Of a stretch of 32,259 nt of DNA, positions 15,004 through 24,060 are shown piece after piece (within the stretch, counting starts at the first letter, position 1; the number at the start of each line of letters is the position of its first letter). Under the pieces are notes generated by a model, which did no database searches, was not told the DNA's origin, and saw only the letters and a list, made by a program, of their open reading frames with translations. This DNA is from an uncultured Lachnospiraceae bacterium (GTDB lineage: Bacteria; Bacillota; Clostridia; Lachnospirales; Lachnospiraceae), in contig CAJOLD010000020.1 in assembly GCA_905235435.1 (NCBI GenBank), forward strand, positions 1 through 32,259, read 5' to 3'. Position numbers and translations under genes: made by a program.

Positions 15004-16182
15004 TCACTTGCCCGCTTCCGCCCGGATCGATCTCACAAAGCGGCCGAGGCGCTCCAGCGCGACCTTCAGGTCGTCGATCGAATAGGCGTAGGATATCCTG
15101 ATAAAGCCTTCCCCGCTGCTGCCGAAGGCCGTGCCGGGCACGACCGCCACCCGCTCCTCCATCAGGAGCCGCGTGGCAAATTCATCGCTCGTCATCCCGA
15201 ATTCTTTGATGCACGGGAAGACATAGAACGCGCCGAAAGGTTCGAAACAGGGAAGCCCCATCTCCGCAAAGGCATGCAGCAGAAAACGCCGTCTCTGGTT
15301 GTAGGCCGTGCGCATCTTCTCCACCTCGCCGTCGCAGTCGCGCAGGGCGGCAATGCCCGCGTACTGGCTGTTCGTCGGCGCGCACATGATCGCGTACTGG
15401 TGGATCTTCGTCATCTCTTTGATGAGGGCCGCCGGCCCGCAGCAGTATCCGAGACGCCATCCCGTCATCGCGTGCGACTTGGAAAAGCCGTTGATCAGCA
15501 CGGTGCGCTCACGCATCCCGGGCAGGCCCGCGATCGACACGTGGTCCTTCCCCGTGTAGGTCAGCTCCGCATAGATCTCATCACTCACGACCAGCAGGTC
15601 TTTTTCAAGGATGATCGGCGCGATCGCCTCCAGGTCCTCCCTCTCCATCACCGCTCCCGTAGGATTGTTCGGGAACGGGAGGACAAGGATCTTGGTCCTG
15701 TCCGTGACCGCGGCCTCAAGCTCCTGCGCCGTCAGCCTGAACTCATTCTCCGCCTTCAGGTCGATCGTCACAGGGACGCCGCCCGCAAGGGACGCGCAGG
15801 GCGCATAGGAGACGTAGCTGGGTTCCGGGATGATGACCTCGTCCCCCGGATCCAGGACGGCGCGGAAGACCAGGTCGATCGCTTCGCTGCCGCCTACCGT
15901 CACCAGCGTCTCCTTCCTGGGATCATAGGACAGTTTGAACCTGCGTTCCAGATAGCGGCAGATCTCCTCGCGAAGCGGCACAAGGCCGGCATTCGACGTA
16001 TAGAAGGTGCGCCCCTTTTCGAGGGAGTAGATTCCCTCGTCCCTGACTGCCCAGGGTGTATCAAAATCCGGCTCGCCCACGCCGAGCGAGACCACGTCGT
16101 CCATTTCAGTTACAATGTCAAAGAACTTTCTGATCCCCGAGGGCTTCAGCGCCCGGGATCTTTCTCCGATCCAGTCTCTCAA
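15004..16182 (-). CDS. Class I/II PLP-dependent aminotransferase
   Basis: 392 residues, fold type I. The PLP-binding lysine is about residue 235 in NGFSKSHAMTGWRLGY. The substrate/cofactor motifs PNNPTGAV (about 171-178) and DEIYAEL (about 201-207) are present, and the late RISYA segment carries the carboxylate-binding Arg. It belongs to the aspartate/aromatic aminotransferase group and its substrate is not deducible. It begins at TTG 16182, whose last two bases overlap the AsnC stop (TTGA). The N-terminal SGIRKFFDI start fits relatives in which an AsnC-type regulator and this enzyme are adjacent. The neighbour therefore probably senses an amino acid related to this enzyme. Confidence 0.94.
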   Translation of the reverse strand: MRDWIGERSRALKPSGIRKFFDIVTEMDDVVSLGVGEPDFDTPWAVRDEGIYSLEKGRTFYTSNAGLVPLREEICRYLERRFKLSYDPRKETLVTVGGSEAIDLVFRAVLDPGDEVIIPEPSYVSYAPCASLAGGVPVTIDLKAENEFRLTAQELEAAVTDRTKILVLPFPNNPTGAVMEREDLEAIAPIILEKDLLVVSDEIYAELTYTGKDHVSIAGLPGMRERTVLINGFSKSHAMTGWRLGYCCGPAALIKEMTKIHQYAIMCAPTNSQYAGIAALRDCDGEVEKMRTAYNQRRRFLLHAFAEMGLPCFEPFGAFYVFPCIKEFGMTSDEFATRLLMEERVAVVPGTAFGSSGEGFIRISYAYSIDDLKVALERLGRFVRSIRAEAGK

Positions 16183-16661
16183 GGCGTCACCGGCATCCTT
16201 TCATCTTTATCTTTTTTCGACATGATAAATCCGTCGTCTTTATACTTCTTCAGGATAAAATGCGTTGCTGTGCTGATCACCGTATCCAGGGTGGACAGCT
16301 TGTCGGTCACGAAGCTCGCGACCTCCTTCAGGGTTTTTCCTTCAAGGATGACAAGAAGGTCATAACCTCCCGAGATCAGGTATACTGACTGGACCTCCGG
16401 GTAATTGTAGATCCTCTCGGCGATGTTCTCAAAACCCTGCCCTCTCTGCGGCGTCACCCGCACCTCGATCAGGGCCGTGGTCTTATCCACGCCGGTCTTG
16501 TCCCAGTCGATCAGGGTATGGTATCCGCAGATCACCTGCTCTTCCTCCATCTCCCGGATCTCCTTCGCGATGACCTCCTCGCTCGACCCGAGCAGGACGG
16601 CCAGCTCCGCGGGGTCCGCTTTGCTGTTCTTCTCCAGAAATGTCAGTATCTCGTCTCTCAT
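16179..16661 (-). CDS. Lrp/AsnC-family transcriptional regulator
   Basis: 160 residues. An N-terminal winged helix (about 1-60, MRDEILTFLEKNSKADPAEL onward, with IDWDKTGV at its end) is followed by an AsnC-type ligand-binding/oligomerisation domain (about 65-140) with the typical VYLISGGYDLLVILEG segment. Such proteins bind amino acids and control their metabolism. ATG 16661 is set by GAGAGGA 8 bases upstream; it also overlaps the upstream stop (ATGA). A longer start at 16727 lies inside the upstream gene. The basic C-terminal tail (KKYKDDGFIMSKKDKDER) extends past the usual domain. It is cotranscribed with the aminotransferase. Confidence 0.93.
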   Translation of the reverse strand: MRDEILTFLEKNSKADPAELAVLLGSSEEVIAKEIREMEEEQVICGYHTLIDWDKTGVDKTTALIEVRVTPQRGQGFENIAERIYNYPEVQSVYLISGGYDLLVILEGKTLKEVASFVTDKLSTLDTVISTATHFILKKYKDDGFIMSKKDKDERMPVTP

Positions 16662-17617
16662 TTGCTTTTCCTCTCTTCTTTTTCTCGAAATGACCACAGG
16701 GAATCCTGCTGCCGCTTTTCCAGCCACCGGACCTCATCGCCGTTTTTCAGGATGCGGTCTCTGCCGGCAGTCATTTTACCGATGCGGACCGCCGCAATTC
16801 CGGATCCGCAAAGCTGCCTGCAAAGCTTTTCGCCGTCTTTCACGCAGGCAAGCAGGATGCCCGGGCTGTACAGCCTGTAGGGATCGATATCGTAATATTC
16901 GCAGATCTCGATGGTCTCCTGCCGGACCGGAATGTCCCGCAGGGAAGCCGTAAACCCGAGGCCGGTCTTTAGCGCGAGCTCCCGGAGCGCGGCAAATACG
17001 CCGCCTTCCCCGCCGCTGCACATACAGCCCGCGCCGCTTAAGGCAGCTTCCTTTGCCGCCGCGGGCACCGGGCCTTCCGGTCCTGCCGCTGCCGCATAGC
17101 CCGCCGACCTTTCCACAAACGACGCGGGGAATCTCCCGGTCAGCGCTTCCCTCCCCCATGAGGCAAGGACTGCCGTTCCGGGAAGGCCGATCTGTCCGGC
17201 GATCACAAGATCGTCCCCGGGAGCGGCACTGCTCTCCCCTGCCGGACCGTCCGCAGCCATGGTGACGGCCGCCGCCGGCACCGCCGACGAGAGGGAAACG
17301 CATCCGCCTGCGCCCAAAAGGCTGATGCCTTCGCGTCTGCACAGATCCGCCGCGTCCTCCATGATCTTTTTCAGTTTTTCCTCCGGCTCCTCCGCCGGCC
17401 ACACGATCTGCAGCGATACGGCAGCCGGTCTTCTCCCGAGGGAAAAGATGCGTCCCGCGCAGTCCCCGAGGATCATACGGATATCCGGGAGCAGGTCCGC
17501 ACCAATCTCGCAGCAGACAGATACAGAAGCAGGGAGCGCCGCGGCTCCCCTGACTTCCCGAAACGGACGCTGCACGCTGCGCTCCTGCGCCGCCTCGCTC
17601 AATCTTCCGCTCTTCAT
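16658..17617 (-). CDS. HypE/AIR-synthase-like protein with degenerate ATP-site motifs
   Basis: 319 residues. The C-terminal half resembles the AIR synthase C-terminal domain of HypE/ThiL/PurM proteins (QIGLPGTAVLASWGREALT, then GGEGGVFAALRELA, then RQETIEICEYYDIDPYRLYS). Two hallmark motifs of active members are not seen. The N-terminal GEDCA/GDDAA acidic motif is absent, and the HDxS/TEGG segment reads MCSGGEGG. The protein is therefore probably not a normal ATP-dependent enzyme of this superfamily. No hydrogenase or hyp genes are nearby, so a HypE function is not claimed. It is coupled by ATGA overlaps to the VanW-like gene upstream and to the AsnC gene downstream, which suggests a conserved unit with the aminotransferase. 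Confidence 0.8.
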   Translation of the reverse strand: MKSGRLSEAAQERSVQRPFREVRGAAALPASVSVCCEIGADLLPDIRMILGDCAGRIFSLGRRPAAVSLQIVWPAEEPEEKLKKIMEDAADLCRREGISLLGAGGCVSLSSAVPAAAVTMAADGPAGESSAAPGDDLVIAGQIGLPGTAVLASWGREALTGRFPASFVERSAGYAAAAGPEGPVPAAAKEAALSGAGCMCSGGEGGVFAALRELALKTGLGFTASLRDIPVRQETIEICEYYDIDPYRLYSPGILLACVKDGEKLCRQLCGSGIAAVRIGKMTAGRDRILKNGDEVRWLEKRQQDSLWSFREKEERKSK

Positions 17618-19170
17618 GCCTCAGGCGGATCGATGATCACCGTCTCTTCCGCTCCCTGATCGGCGGGGGGCTGCTCCGCTGCCGCCTGCTGGGCCGCTGC
17701 CTGCTCGGACTGCTGCTGCGCCGCCTCCGATTCGCTCTGCGCCTGGTATGCGCCGGAGATGATCGCCTGTACCTGGTTGAGGTCGCGGTTTCCCACCGCC
17801 GCGTACATCGCCTGCGAGAGCGAAGCATTGGGGGACGCCACACCGATATCATAGGCCGTGGCGACCGCCTCATAGCTGCTGCTGTTGACCTGCACGGTAT
17901 CGTACAGTTCTCCGTCTATGTAGATATTTTTCCACAGCTCCGCCGTATATCCCGTGTGCGGAGACTGCGTCTGGCTGATATAACCGATGTTCTGTCCCGG
18001 ATTCGCGTACATCACGATCCCCGTCGGCTCTGTCACGCTGGTCACATTGCTGACGAACTCGAGCGAACGGTTCGCCGGGCGGGTCTCCTTTCCGAAGATC
18101 GTAAAGGTGATCGTTCCGCCGTAGCAGTAGCCCCAGATATATACGGGATACTCGGACGTGTTGACGAAGGCCATGTCCATGACGCCCTCCGCGATCGCCG
18201 CGTCCTTGGACGGATCCACGTAGGTGACGATCATCGTGTGGTTGGACCGCGCGACGACCTCGAGCTCCGCCTTGAGCACGGCGTTGTAAAGCGTGGTCGA
18301 GACCTGGCAGATCCCGCCGCCGTAGGAATCCACGACCCGGTTCTCCTCGTAGGTCGGCGCCTGCTCATAGCCGTTCTCCGCCGTAAAGGGCGTGACCGCA
18401 TCCGTGACCGAAAAATAATCCCCCGGCCAAAGGAGGGTCCCGTTGATCTTGGAGCATCCGTTCTCGACGTTGACCATGCGCCCCCAGCTGGAAGCGGAAT
18501 AGTCCGTTGTGGCTGTGCCCAGCACATCCGTGACCATGCTCAGCTTATCCTTTGAGATATCCGGGGAGACGCGCTCCACCGGAAGGTCGATCGAAAGGGG
18601 CGCGCTGCCGTCCCAGTTCTCGACCGCCTGCTGCACCGTGCCCGCGGCCTCGTCCACCTTGAGGGACACGCCGTCTGTCCCGCCCTCTACAGCGGGGACG
18701 CCCTCATCGGTGATATAGATCGAGCCGTCGACGGGCTCGGTGTTATAGCTCTCGCACTGATGCAGGAAAGCCTTTGCCGTGTCGATATTAACGGAAAACT
18801 CCAGCGGAAACTCCCTGTTTTCATGCTGGAGGTCTTTCTGCGCCTTGTAGCGCTGTACGATATTTCCTGTCGATCCGAGACGGGTGATCTCTTCGGTCAC
18901 GCCGGTGTTCTTCCACACCAGGCCGAGGTCTCCAAAAGAGACCTCCACGGGCTCGTCCCCGATCTGAAGGGTGACCGCCTTCGCCGACAGTTCTTTTACT
19001 TCCTCTTTGACAGCCTTTTCCGCCTCCGAAACCGTCATCCCGCCGACATCGACGCTCCCCACATAGATGCCGCTGCTGATCACCTCACCGGCGGCGCCTG
19101 CTGCGCCTGCCATGATAAGGGAACAGGAGGCCGCGGCAAAAATGGCTGCTATGGATCTGTTTAACCTCAT
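17614..19170 (-). CDS. VanW-family secreted protein with YoaR-like peptidoglycan-binding domain
   Basis: 518 residues. A signal peptide (about 1-27, ending GAAGAAG) is followed by a YoaR/PG_binding_4-like domain (about 60-205) and a VanW domain (about 230-350) with the typical WPGDYFSVTDAV and GGGICQVSTTLYNAVLKA segments. A G5-like/extension region and a low-complexity Gln/Ala-rich tail (about 478-518) complete it. VanW-domain proteins are often found in Firmicute envelopes; their biochemical role is not settled, and the name comes from vancomycin-resistance clusters without proof of a role in resistance. ATG 19170 has GGGAGAG 8 bases upstream. Its stop overlaps the next gene. Confidence 0.93.
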   Translation of the reverse strand: MRLNRSIAAIFAAASCSLIMAGAAGAAGEVISSGIYVGSVDVGGMTVSEAEKAVKEEVKELSAKAVTLQIGDEPVEVSFGDLGLVWKNTGVTEEITRLGSTGNIVQRYKAQKDLQHENREFPLEFSVNIDTAKAFLHQCESYNTEPVDGSIYITDEGVPAVEGGTDGVSLKVDEAAGTVQQAVENWDGSAPLSIDLPVERVSPDISKDKLSMVTDVLGTATTDYSASSWGRMVNVENGCSKINGTLLWPGDYFSVTDAVTPFTAENGYEQAPTYEENRVVDSYGGGICQVSTTLYNAVLKAELEVVARSNHTMIVTYVDPSKDAAIAEGVMDMAFVNTSEYPVYIWGYCYGGTITFTIFGKETRPANRSLEFVSNVTSVTEPTGIVMYANPGQNIGYISQTQSPHTGYTAELWKNIYIDGELYDTVQVNSSSYEAVATAYDIGVASPNASLSQAMYAAVGNRDLNQVQAIISGAYQAQSESEAAQQQSEQAAAQQAAAEQPPADQGAEETVIIDPPEA

Positions 19171-19206
19171 ATTTATACTCTCCCGGTCATCTGGTGTTCC
19201 GTCTTA

Positions 19207-19311
19207 TTACAGCAGCACGCTGAGGACACCCGTAAGGACCATGGCAAAGATCACGATGCCGATGATGATGCCGGCGACGATGCGCTGTTTCTTCTTATTC
19301 ATGTTGAACAT
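19207..19311 (-). CDS. 34-residue small membrane protein
   Basis: A complete short frame (ATG 19311, stop 19207-19209) encodes a basic start (MFNMNKKKQRI) followed by one long hydrophobic helix (VAGIIIGIVIFAMVLTGVL). The strong ribosome binding site AGAGGTGA lies 5 bases upstream of the ATG. It is a typical single-span small protein with the N-terminus expected inside. No function is known to me. It sits between glcK and the VanW-like gene, in the same direction, with gaps of 47 and 36 bases, so it is probably cotranscribed. It could have been overlooked by gene callers because of its size. Confidence 0.8.
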   Translation of the reverse strand: MFNMNKKKQRIVAGIIIGIVIFAMVLTGVLSVLL

Positions 19312-19358
19312 AGTCTCACCTCTTTCCAAACTGTCTGTATCTCACTGTTCTGTCCGGA

Positions 19359-20297
19359 TCACTGGAGCACCATTTTGGCCGCTCCCCAGATACCGGCGTC
19401 ATTTCCGAGCGTGGCAAGCGCGAACACGGCCTGTTTGCACGCCGGGAACGCGAACTGCCTGTAGTATTTCTGAACGTAATCGATCACGACGGGCCCGGCC
19501 TTGGAAACGCCGCCGCCGATCACGAACACCTCCGGGGCCGTTACGCAGGCAAAGACCGCGAGGGCCTTCCCCAGGTAATATCCGAAGCGCTCCGCCACAC
19601 GGCAGGCAACGATGTCGCCGGCCTTGATGGCGTCAAAAACGACCTTGGCCGAGATCTTCCCGCCGCGCAGAACGGAATCCTCGTCGGTAGCGGAAAGCTC
19701 CTCCCGCGCCAGGCGGACGATGCCGGTCGCGGAAGCGACCTGCTCCAGGCAGCCGCAGTTTCCGCAGTTGCAGGGATCCTTGATCGCGTCTTCCACATGG
19801 GCATGGCCGATCTCTCCCGCCGCTCCGTTGGAACCGGCAAGGATGCGGTCGTTGATGATGATGCCGCCGCCGACGCCCGTTCCGAGCGTGACCATGATCA
19901 TGTTGTGGTAGCCTTCACCGCCGCCCTTCCAGAGTTCGCCGAGCGCGGCCACGTTCGCGTCGTTCGCCGCGAGGACGGGGATGCCCGTCAGCTCCGAGAG
20001 CGTCTCCTTAATATTGACCTTCCCCCAGTGCAGGTTGACCGCCATATCCACGGCCCCGTTCTCATCGACGGGACCCGGGATGCCGATCCCGATGCCGGTG
20101 ACGTCCTGCTTTTTGATCTTCAGGGAATCCATCTTCTCAAGGATGGTCTGCGCCACGTCCGGCAGGATGTTTGCGCCCTTGCTCTCCAGGCGTGTGGGGA
20201 TCTCCCACTTGTCAAGGATGTTTCCGTCTGTATTGAACAGACCGCATTTGATCGTGGTTCCGCCCACGTCGATACCGAAACAATATTTTGTACTCAT
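19359..20297 (-). CDS. glcK: ROK-family glucokinase
   Basis: 312 residues. It phosphorylates glucose with ATP to glucose 6-phosphate in the cytoplasm. The ATP-binding FGIDVGGTTIKCGLF motif is at the N-terminus. The sugar/catalytic region contains NDAN and GAAGEIGHAHV, and the ROK zinc motif CNCGNCGCLEQ follows. The length and motifs fit the glucokinase subgroup of Firmicutes. ATG 20297 has a G-rich site upstream (GGGGGCTG). It follows hprK by 31 bases in the same direction, which fits cotranscription of sugar kinase and HPr kinase. Confidence 0.93.
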   Translation of the reverse strand: MSTKYCFGIDVGGTTIKCGLFNTDGNILDKWEIPTRLESKGANILPDVAQTILEKMDSLKIKKQDVTGIGIGIPGPVDENGAVDMAVNLHWGKVNIKETLSELTGIPVLAANDANVAALGELWKGGGEGYHNMIMVTLGTGVGGGIIINDRILAGSNGAAGEIGHAHVEDAIKDPCNCGNCGCLEQVASATGIVRLAREELSATDEDSVLRGGKISAKVVFDAIKAGDIVACRVAERFGYYLGKALAVFACVTAPEVFVIGGGVSKAGPVVIDYVQKYYRQFAFPACKQAVFALATLGNDAGIWGAAKMVLQ

Positions 20298-20328
20298 TTT
20301 TGCAGCCCCCGTTACAGCCTTCCCGCTG

Positions 20329-21276
20329 TCATTCGTCTTCGATTTCTCTCATGCTTCTCATCAGATTGTTCTGGACGCGGTTGTAAAGCTCCCTGGCTGC
20401 ATTGTAGCCCATCTTTTTCTGTCTGTGGTTGACCGCGGCCGCTTCCACGATCACCGCCAGGTTTCTGCCCGGACGGATGGGAAGTGAGTGGCAGACGACC
20501 TTGTTGCCGAGGAATTCGGTGTATTCCTCCTCCAGGCCCATGCGGTCATACTCCTTATTCCTGTCCCATTCCTCCAGTTTGATCACCAGATCGATATTCG
20601 CGGTATTCTTTACGCTCTCAACGCCGAACAGCGTCTTGACATCGATGATCCCGATGCCGCGAAGCTCGATAAAGTGGCGGGTGATATCCGGCGCCGTTCC
20701 GATCAGGGTCTCATCGCTCACCTTGCGGATCTCCACAACGTCGTCCGTGATCAGACGGTGTCCGCGCTTGATCAGCTCCAGGGCAGCCTCGCTCTTGCCG
20801 ATGCCGCTCTCGCCCATGATCATGATACCTTCGCCGTACACGTCCACCAGCACGCCGTGGATGGAGATGCAGGGCGCCAGCTCCACATTCAGCCACCGGA
20901 TGACCTCCGCCATAAAGGCGGACGTCGCCATTTTCGTACAGAAGACCGGGATCTCGTACTTGAGCGCGAGGCTGATCATATCCGGATCCGGCACTGTCAT
21001 GGTCGTGTAGACCAGGCAGGGGATCTGATACGAGAGCAGCTTCTCGTATACCGGGACCTTCTGTTCGCGCGAAAGGTGTTCCAGATATGTGTACTCAACA
21101 TAGCCGATGACCTGTACGCGCTCGGAATCGAAGTGATCGAAATAGCCTGTCAGCTGAAGCGCGGGACGGTTGAGCTCCGTCGTCACGATCTTCTTTCCGG
21201 AGATGTCGATCTCCGGCGTCAGGCTCTTGAGTTTCATCTTGTCTACAAGCTTTTTAAGCGGAACACTGCTTCCCAT
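20329..21276 (-). CDS. hprK: HPr kinase/phosphorylase
   Basis: 315 residues, the usual length. It phosphorylates HPr (and Crh) on Ser46 using ATP or pyrophosphate and also removes that phosphate, so it signals carbon status to CcpA. The P-loop GESGIGKS lies at about 155-162 and the family signature HFIELRGIGIIDVKTLFG at about 201-218. The N-terminal domain is intact. ATG 21276 has GGGAGGAG about 7 bases upstream. It is 51 bases after uvrC and 31 before glcK. The HPr-like protein at 12516-12740 keeps a Ser46-type motif and is a possible substrate. Confidence 0.97.
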   Translation of the reverse strand: MGSSVPLKKLVDKMKLKSLTPEIDISGKKIVTTELNRPALQLTGYFDHFDSERVQVIGYVEYTYLEHLSREQKVPVYEKLLSYQIPCLVYTTMTVPDPDMISLALKYEIPVFCTKMATSAFMAEVIRWLNVELAPCISIHGVLVDVYGEGIMIMGESGIGKSEAALELIKRGHRLITDDVVEIRKVSDETLIGTAPDITRHFIELRGIGIIDVKTLFGVESVKNTANIDLVIKLEEWDRNKEYDRMGLEEEYTEFLGNKVVCHSLPIRPGRNLAVIVEAAAVNHRQKKMGYNAARELYNRVQNNLMRSMREIEDE

Positions 21277-21327
21277 GGTCTCTCCTCCCGGGCGTTGTCA
21301 ATGTGTCAGCGCATTTTGTTTATCGTA

Positions 21328-23208
21328 TCACTCTTTACCCGGTTTGTCCATCGGCGTTTCAGCCTCCTCTTCCCCCCTGAGGTAACGCACAACGGCCGCC
21401 GCGGCCGCCGCATTCATGGAGGGGACCTGCGCCAGCTCTTCCTCCGGGGCCTCCCGGAGCGCGTCGATCGACGGGTAGGCCTTCATCAGCGCCTTGCGGC
21501 GCGCGGGACCGATCCCGGGGATATCGTCAAGCACCGAGTGCACCTGCCCCTTGCTGCGGAGGTTCTGGTGGTAGGTGATCGCGAACCGGTGCGCCTCGTC
21601 CTGGATGCGGGTGATCAGCTTGAAGCCCTCGGAGCGGGTGTCGATGGGGACCTCCCTGCCCAGGTAGTACAGGCCCCTGGTCCTGTGGCGGTCGTCCTTT
21701 ACCATCCCGCAGACCGGGATGGAAAGCCCCAGATCTTCGAGGACGCGCTCGGCAATGCCGACCTGCCCCTTTCCGCCGTCCATGAGGATCAGGTCCGGAA
21801 GGCAGGCGAAGCTTCCCTCCTCCTCCTTCAGGCTCCTGGCGAACCGTCTGGAGAGCACTTCCTCCATACTCGCGTAATCGTTCGGACCGGTCACGGTCTT
21901 TATCCTGAACTTCCTGTAATCGCTGCGCTTTGGTTTTCCCTTTTCAAATACCACCATGGATCCGACAGAATCATAGCCGCTGATATTGGAGATATCGTAG
22001 GCTTCCATCCGCCAGACCCCGTCCAGTCCCAGAAGATCCCGGATCTCTTTTACGGCGCCGATGGTCCTTCCCTCCTCGCGGCGGATCCTCTCTCTGTCGC
22101 GGGAGAGCACGAGCTGCGCGTTCTGCGCGGCCAGCTCCACCAGCTTCTCCTTCGCGCCTTTTTTCGGCACGCGGATGTAGACGCGCTGGCCCTTTTTCTG
22201 GGTCAGCCACTGCTCAAGCACCTCCTGATCCGGAACGGCCGTCTCCAGCATCAGCTCCCGCGGAATATAGAGGGTCCCCGAGTAGTACTGTTCGAGAAAG
22301 CTCTGGAGGATGGTCTCCCTGCTCTCCTCCAGGCCGGCCCTGACAAAGAAGTGATCCCTTCCCAGCAGCTTTCCGCCGCGCACGAAGAAGACCTGCACCA
22401 CTGCCTCCATCCCGTCAACGGCGAGGGCGATGATATCCTTATCCTCCTCATCCGTGCTGGTGATCTTCTGTTTCTGGGTGATATGGCGGACACTGGTAAG
22501 CAGATCCCGCCAGGATGCCGCCTCCTCAAAATCCATCCTCTCCGAGGCCTGCAGCATCTTCTCCTCCAGCATTTTGCAGACCGGCTCGTAGTTTCCGCCG
22601 AGGAAACGCAGGGCCTCGTCCACCTGGCGCCTGTACGCCTCCGGGTCGACCTTTCCCGTGCAGGGCGCGTCACACTGCTTCATATGATAGTAGAGGCAGG
22701 GCCGCTCGGCTCCCGCGTCCCTCGGCAGCTGCCGGTTGCAGCTGCGAAGCCGGAAGACGCGGCGCAGCAGGTCGATCGTCTCGCGGACAGCGTAAGAACT
22801 CGAATAAGGGCCGAAGTATTTCGCCTTGTCTTTTTTCACGGACCGGCACAGCAGGATCCTCGGATACATCTCGCCCACCGTCACCTTGATGAACGGGTAC
22901 GTCTTGTCGTCCTTCAGCATCGTATTGTAACGGGGATCGTGCTCCTTGATCAGGTTGTTCTCAAGGACGAGCGCCTCCAGCTCCGTATCGGTCACGATAT
23001 ACTCGAAGCGTCCGATCTGGCGGACCATCAGGTCGATCTGCGGACCGCGGCCGACGATCTTCCGGAAATAGGAGCGCACCCTGTTGTGCAGGTCGACAGC
23101 CTTGCCGACGTAGATGATCTCGTCGGAGGCCTCATCGTGCATGATATAGACGCCCGGAAGATGAGGCAGCTTTTTCAGCTCCTCGTCCAGATCAAAATCG
23201 CTGTTCAT
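21328..23208 (-). CDS. uvrC: Excinuclease ABC subunit C
   Basis: 626 residues. UvrC makes both incisions in nucleotide excision repair after UvrA/UvrB loading. Domain order: N-terminal GIY-YIG nuclease ([10 protein letters not shown], then [17 protein letters not shown]), cysteine-rich region ([16 protein letters not shown]), UVR motif (about residues 200-235), the UvrC RNase H-like nuclease domain ([34 protein letters not shown]) and a C-terminal tandem helix-hairpin-helix ([12 protein letters not shown]). ATG 23208 has GGAGGGAGG upstream. It appears to be the first gene of the long operon running down to the rsmF-like gene. Confidence 0.97.
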   Translation of the reverse strand: MNSDFDLDEELKKLPHLPGVYIMHDEASDEIIYVGKAVDLHNRVRSYFRKIVGRGPQIDLMVRQIGRFEYIVTDTELEALVLENNLIKEHDPRYNTMLKDDKTYPFIKVTVGEMYPRILLCRSVKKDKAKYFGPYSSSYAVRETIDLLRRVFRLRSCNRQLPRDAGAERPCLYYHMKQCDAPCTGKVDPEAYRRQVDEALRFLGGNYEPVCKMLEEKMLQASERMDFEEAASWRDLLTSVRHITQKQKITSTDEEDKDIIALAVDGMEAVVQVFFVRGGKLLGRDHFFVRAGLEESRETILQSFLEQYYSGTLYIPRELMLETAVPDQEVLEQWLTQKKGQRVYIRVPKKGAKEKLVELAAQNAQLVLSRDRERIRREEGRTIGAVKEIRDLLGLDGVWRMEAYDISNISGYDSVGSMVVFEKGKPKRSDYRKFRIKTVTGPNDYASMEEVLSRRFARSLKEEEGSFACLPDLILMDGGKGQVGIAERVLEDLGLSIPVCGMVKDDRHRTRGLYYLGREVPIDTRSEGFKLITRIQDEAHRFAITYHQNLRSKGQVHSVLDDIPGIGPARRKALMKAYPSIDALREAPEEELAQVPSMNAAAAAAVVRYLRGEEEAETPMDKPGKE

Positions 23209-23242
23209 CCTGCCTCCCTCCTTTCCCGGCTAAGTTCAAATA

Positions 23243-23284
23243 AGGCTGCTGCCCATGACCCTGCTGCGGGCCGGACAGCAGCCT
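23243..23284 (-). terminator. Terminator-like hairpin downstream of the PAP2 gene
   Basis: A perfect 9-base stem (AGGCTGCTG at 23243-23251, CAGCAGCCT at 23276-23284) with a 24-base GC-rich loop that can itself pair. On the minus strand it is followed by TTATTTGAACTT, a moderate T-tract. It lies 34 bases upstream of the uvrC start, so it separates the PAP2 and uvrC transcripts or acts as a leader structure of uvrC. Confidence 0.55.
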
Positions 23285-23326
23285 GTGCTGTTTGCCTGAT
23301 GATACCCCGGCCTGTCCCTCAGGACA

Positions 23327-24034
23327 TTAACCGCGCAGGTATCTTTCTCCGTATCTGTTTTTGTAGGTCTCTCTGCTGCCCTGGAAAATGAATTCGCAGA
23401 ACTTCTGCACCGTGACAGCCATCAGGATGCCGAGGGAAACATCCACCACCGAATGCTGCTTCAGGAACATGGTGGAAAGGATGATCAGCAGCGCAAGCAC
23501 ACCGATGGATGCGCGCACGACCTTATGCTTCTGCATCTGCTCGCTGCTGTTGAACGCGAAGAAGATCGCCAGCGAGTTGAATACATGGATGCTCGGCAGG
23601 ATGTTCGTCGGAGTGTCGGCCGCATAGAGCGCCTCGACCATCCGCGTAAAGACGTTCTGGTGTTCCATCACTGCCGGACGAAGGTCCTGCATGTTCGGGA
23701 ACACACAGCTGACGACCAGGAACGCCGTCATGCCGATCGCGAGCACCGATGAAAGCTGGTAGTACTCTCTCCTGCTCTTGCAGAAAAAGACGAACCATAA
23801 GATCCCGACTGCCACAAAGGCGAACCAGAGATAATACGGAATGATGAAATATTCGCAGAACGGGATCATGTCGTCGATCATGCTGTGGATAACATGATAG
23901 TGACGGTGCCCTGCATGTTCTACGATCGTAAAGCCGAGAAGGTAGAAGATCAGGTAAACGGTGATCCATGTCCCGTGCTGATATCTGAAATAGAACTGTT
24001 TGGCAGCTCTTCCGAAACGTTTGATCGCGTCCAT
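23327..24034 (-). CDS. PAP2-family membrane phosphatase
   Basis: 235 residues with five to six hydrophobic segments (about 22-38, 62-83, 93-113, 143-160, 174-192 and 198-214). PAP2 active-site signatures are seen: the Arg-Pro motif (FPNMQDLRP), PSIH (the PSGH motif, in LPSIHVFNSLA) and the final KQHSVVDV with the His and Asp of the third motif. Such proteins remove phosphate from lipid phosphates (phosphatidic acid, undecaprenyl pyrophosphate) or act as inositol/lipid phosphotransferases; the real substrate is unknown. ATG 24034 is preceded by GGGAGG 10 bases upstream. Its own promoter lies at 24061-24089. Confidence 0.87.
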   Translation of the reverse strand: MDAIKRFGRAAKQFYFRYQHGTWITVYLIFYLLGFTIVEHAGHRHYHVIHSMIDDMIPFCEYFIIPYYLWFAFVAVGILWFVFFCKSRREYYQLSSVLAIGMTAFLVVSCVFPNMQDLRPAVMEHQNVFTRMVEALYAADTPTNILPSIHVFNSLAIFFAFNSSEQMQKHKVVRASIGVLALLIILSTMFLKQHSVVDVSLGILMAVTVQKFCEFIFQGSRETYKNRYGERYLRG

Positions 24035-24060
24035 TTATCACTTGCCTCCCTGTGAACGAG

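Noticed and set aside
16658..17617. Hydrogenase maturation gene hypE.
   Set aside because: No hyp or hydrogenase genes are nearby, key motifs are missing, and no C-terminal HypE cysteine is seen.
17614..19170. Vancomycin-resistance cluster, suggested by the VanW domain and the VanR-like regulator.
   Set aside because: No vanH, vanA/B, vanX or vanY genes are present, the two genes are 12 kb apart, and VanW-domain proteins are common in sensitive Firmicutes.
20488..23391. A 967-codon open frame on the plus strand opposite hprK and uvrC.
   Set aside because: It spans two well-supported genes and their gap on the other strand, and its composition is that of an antisense shadow.
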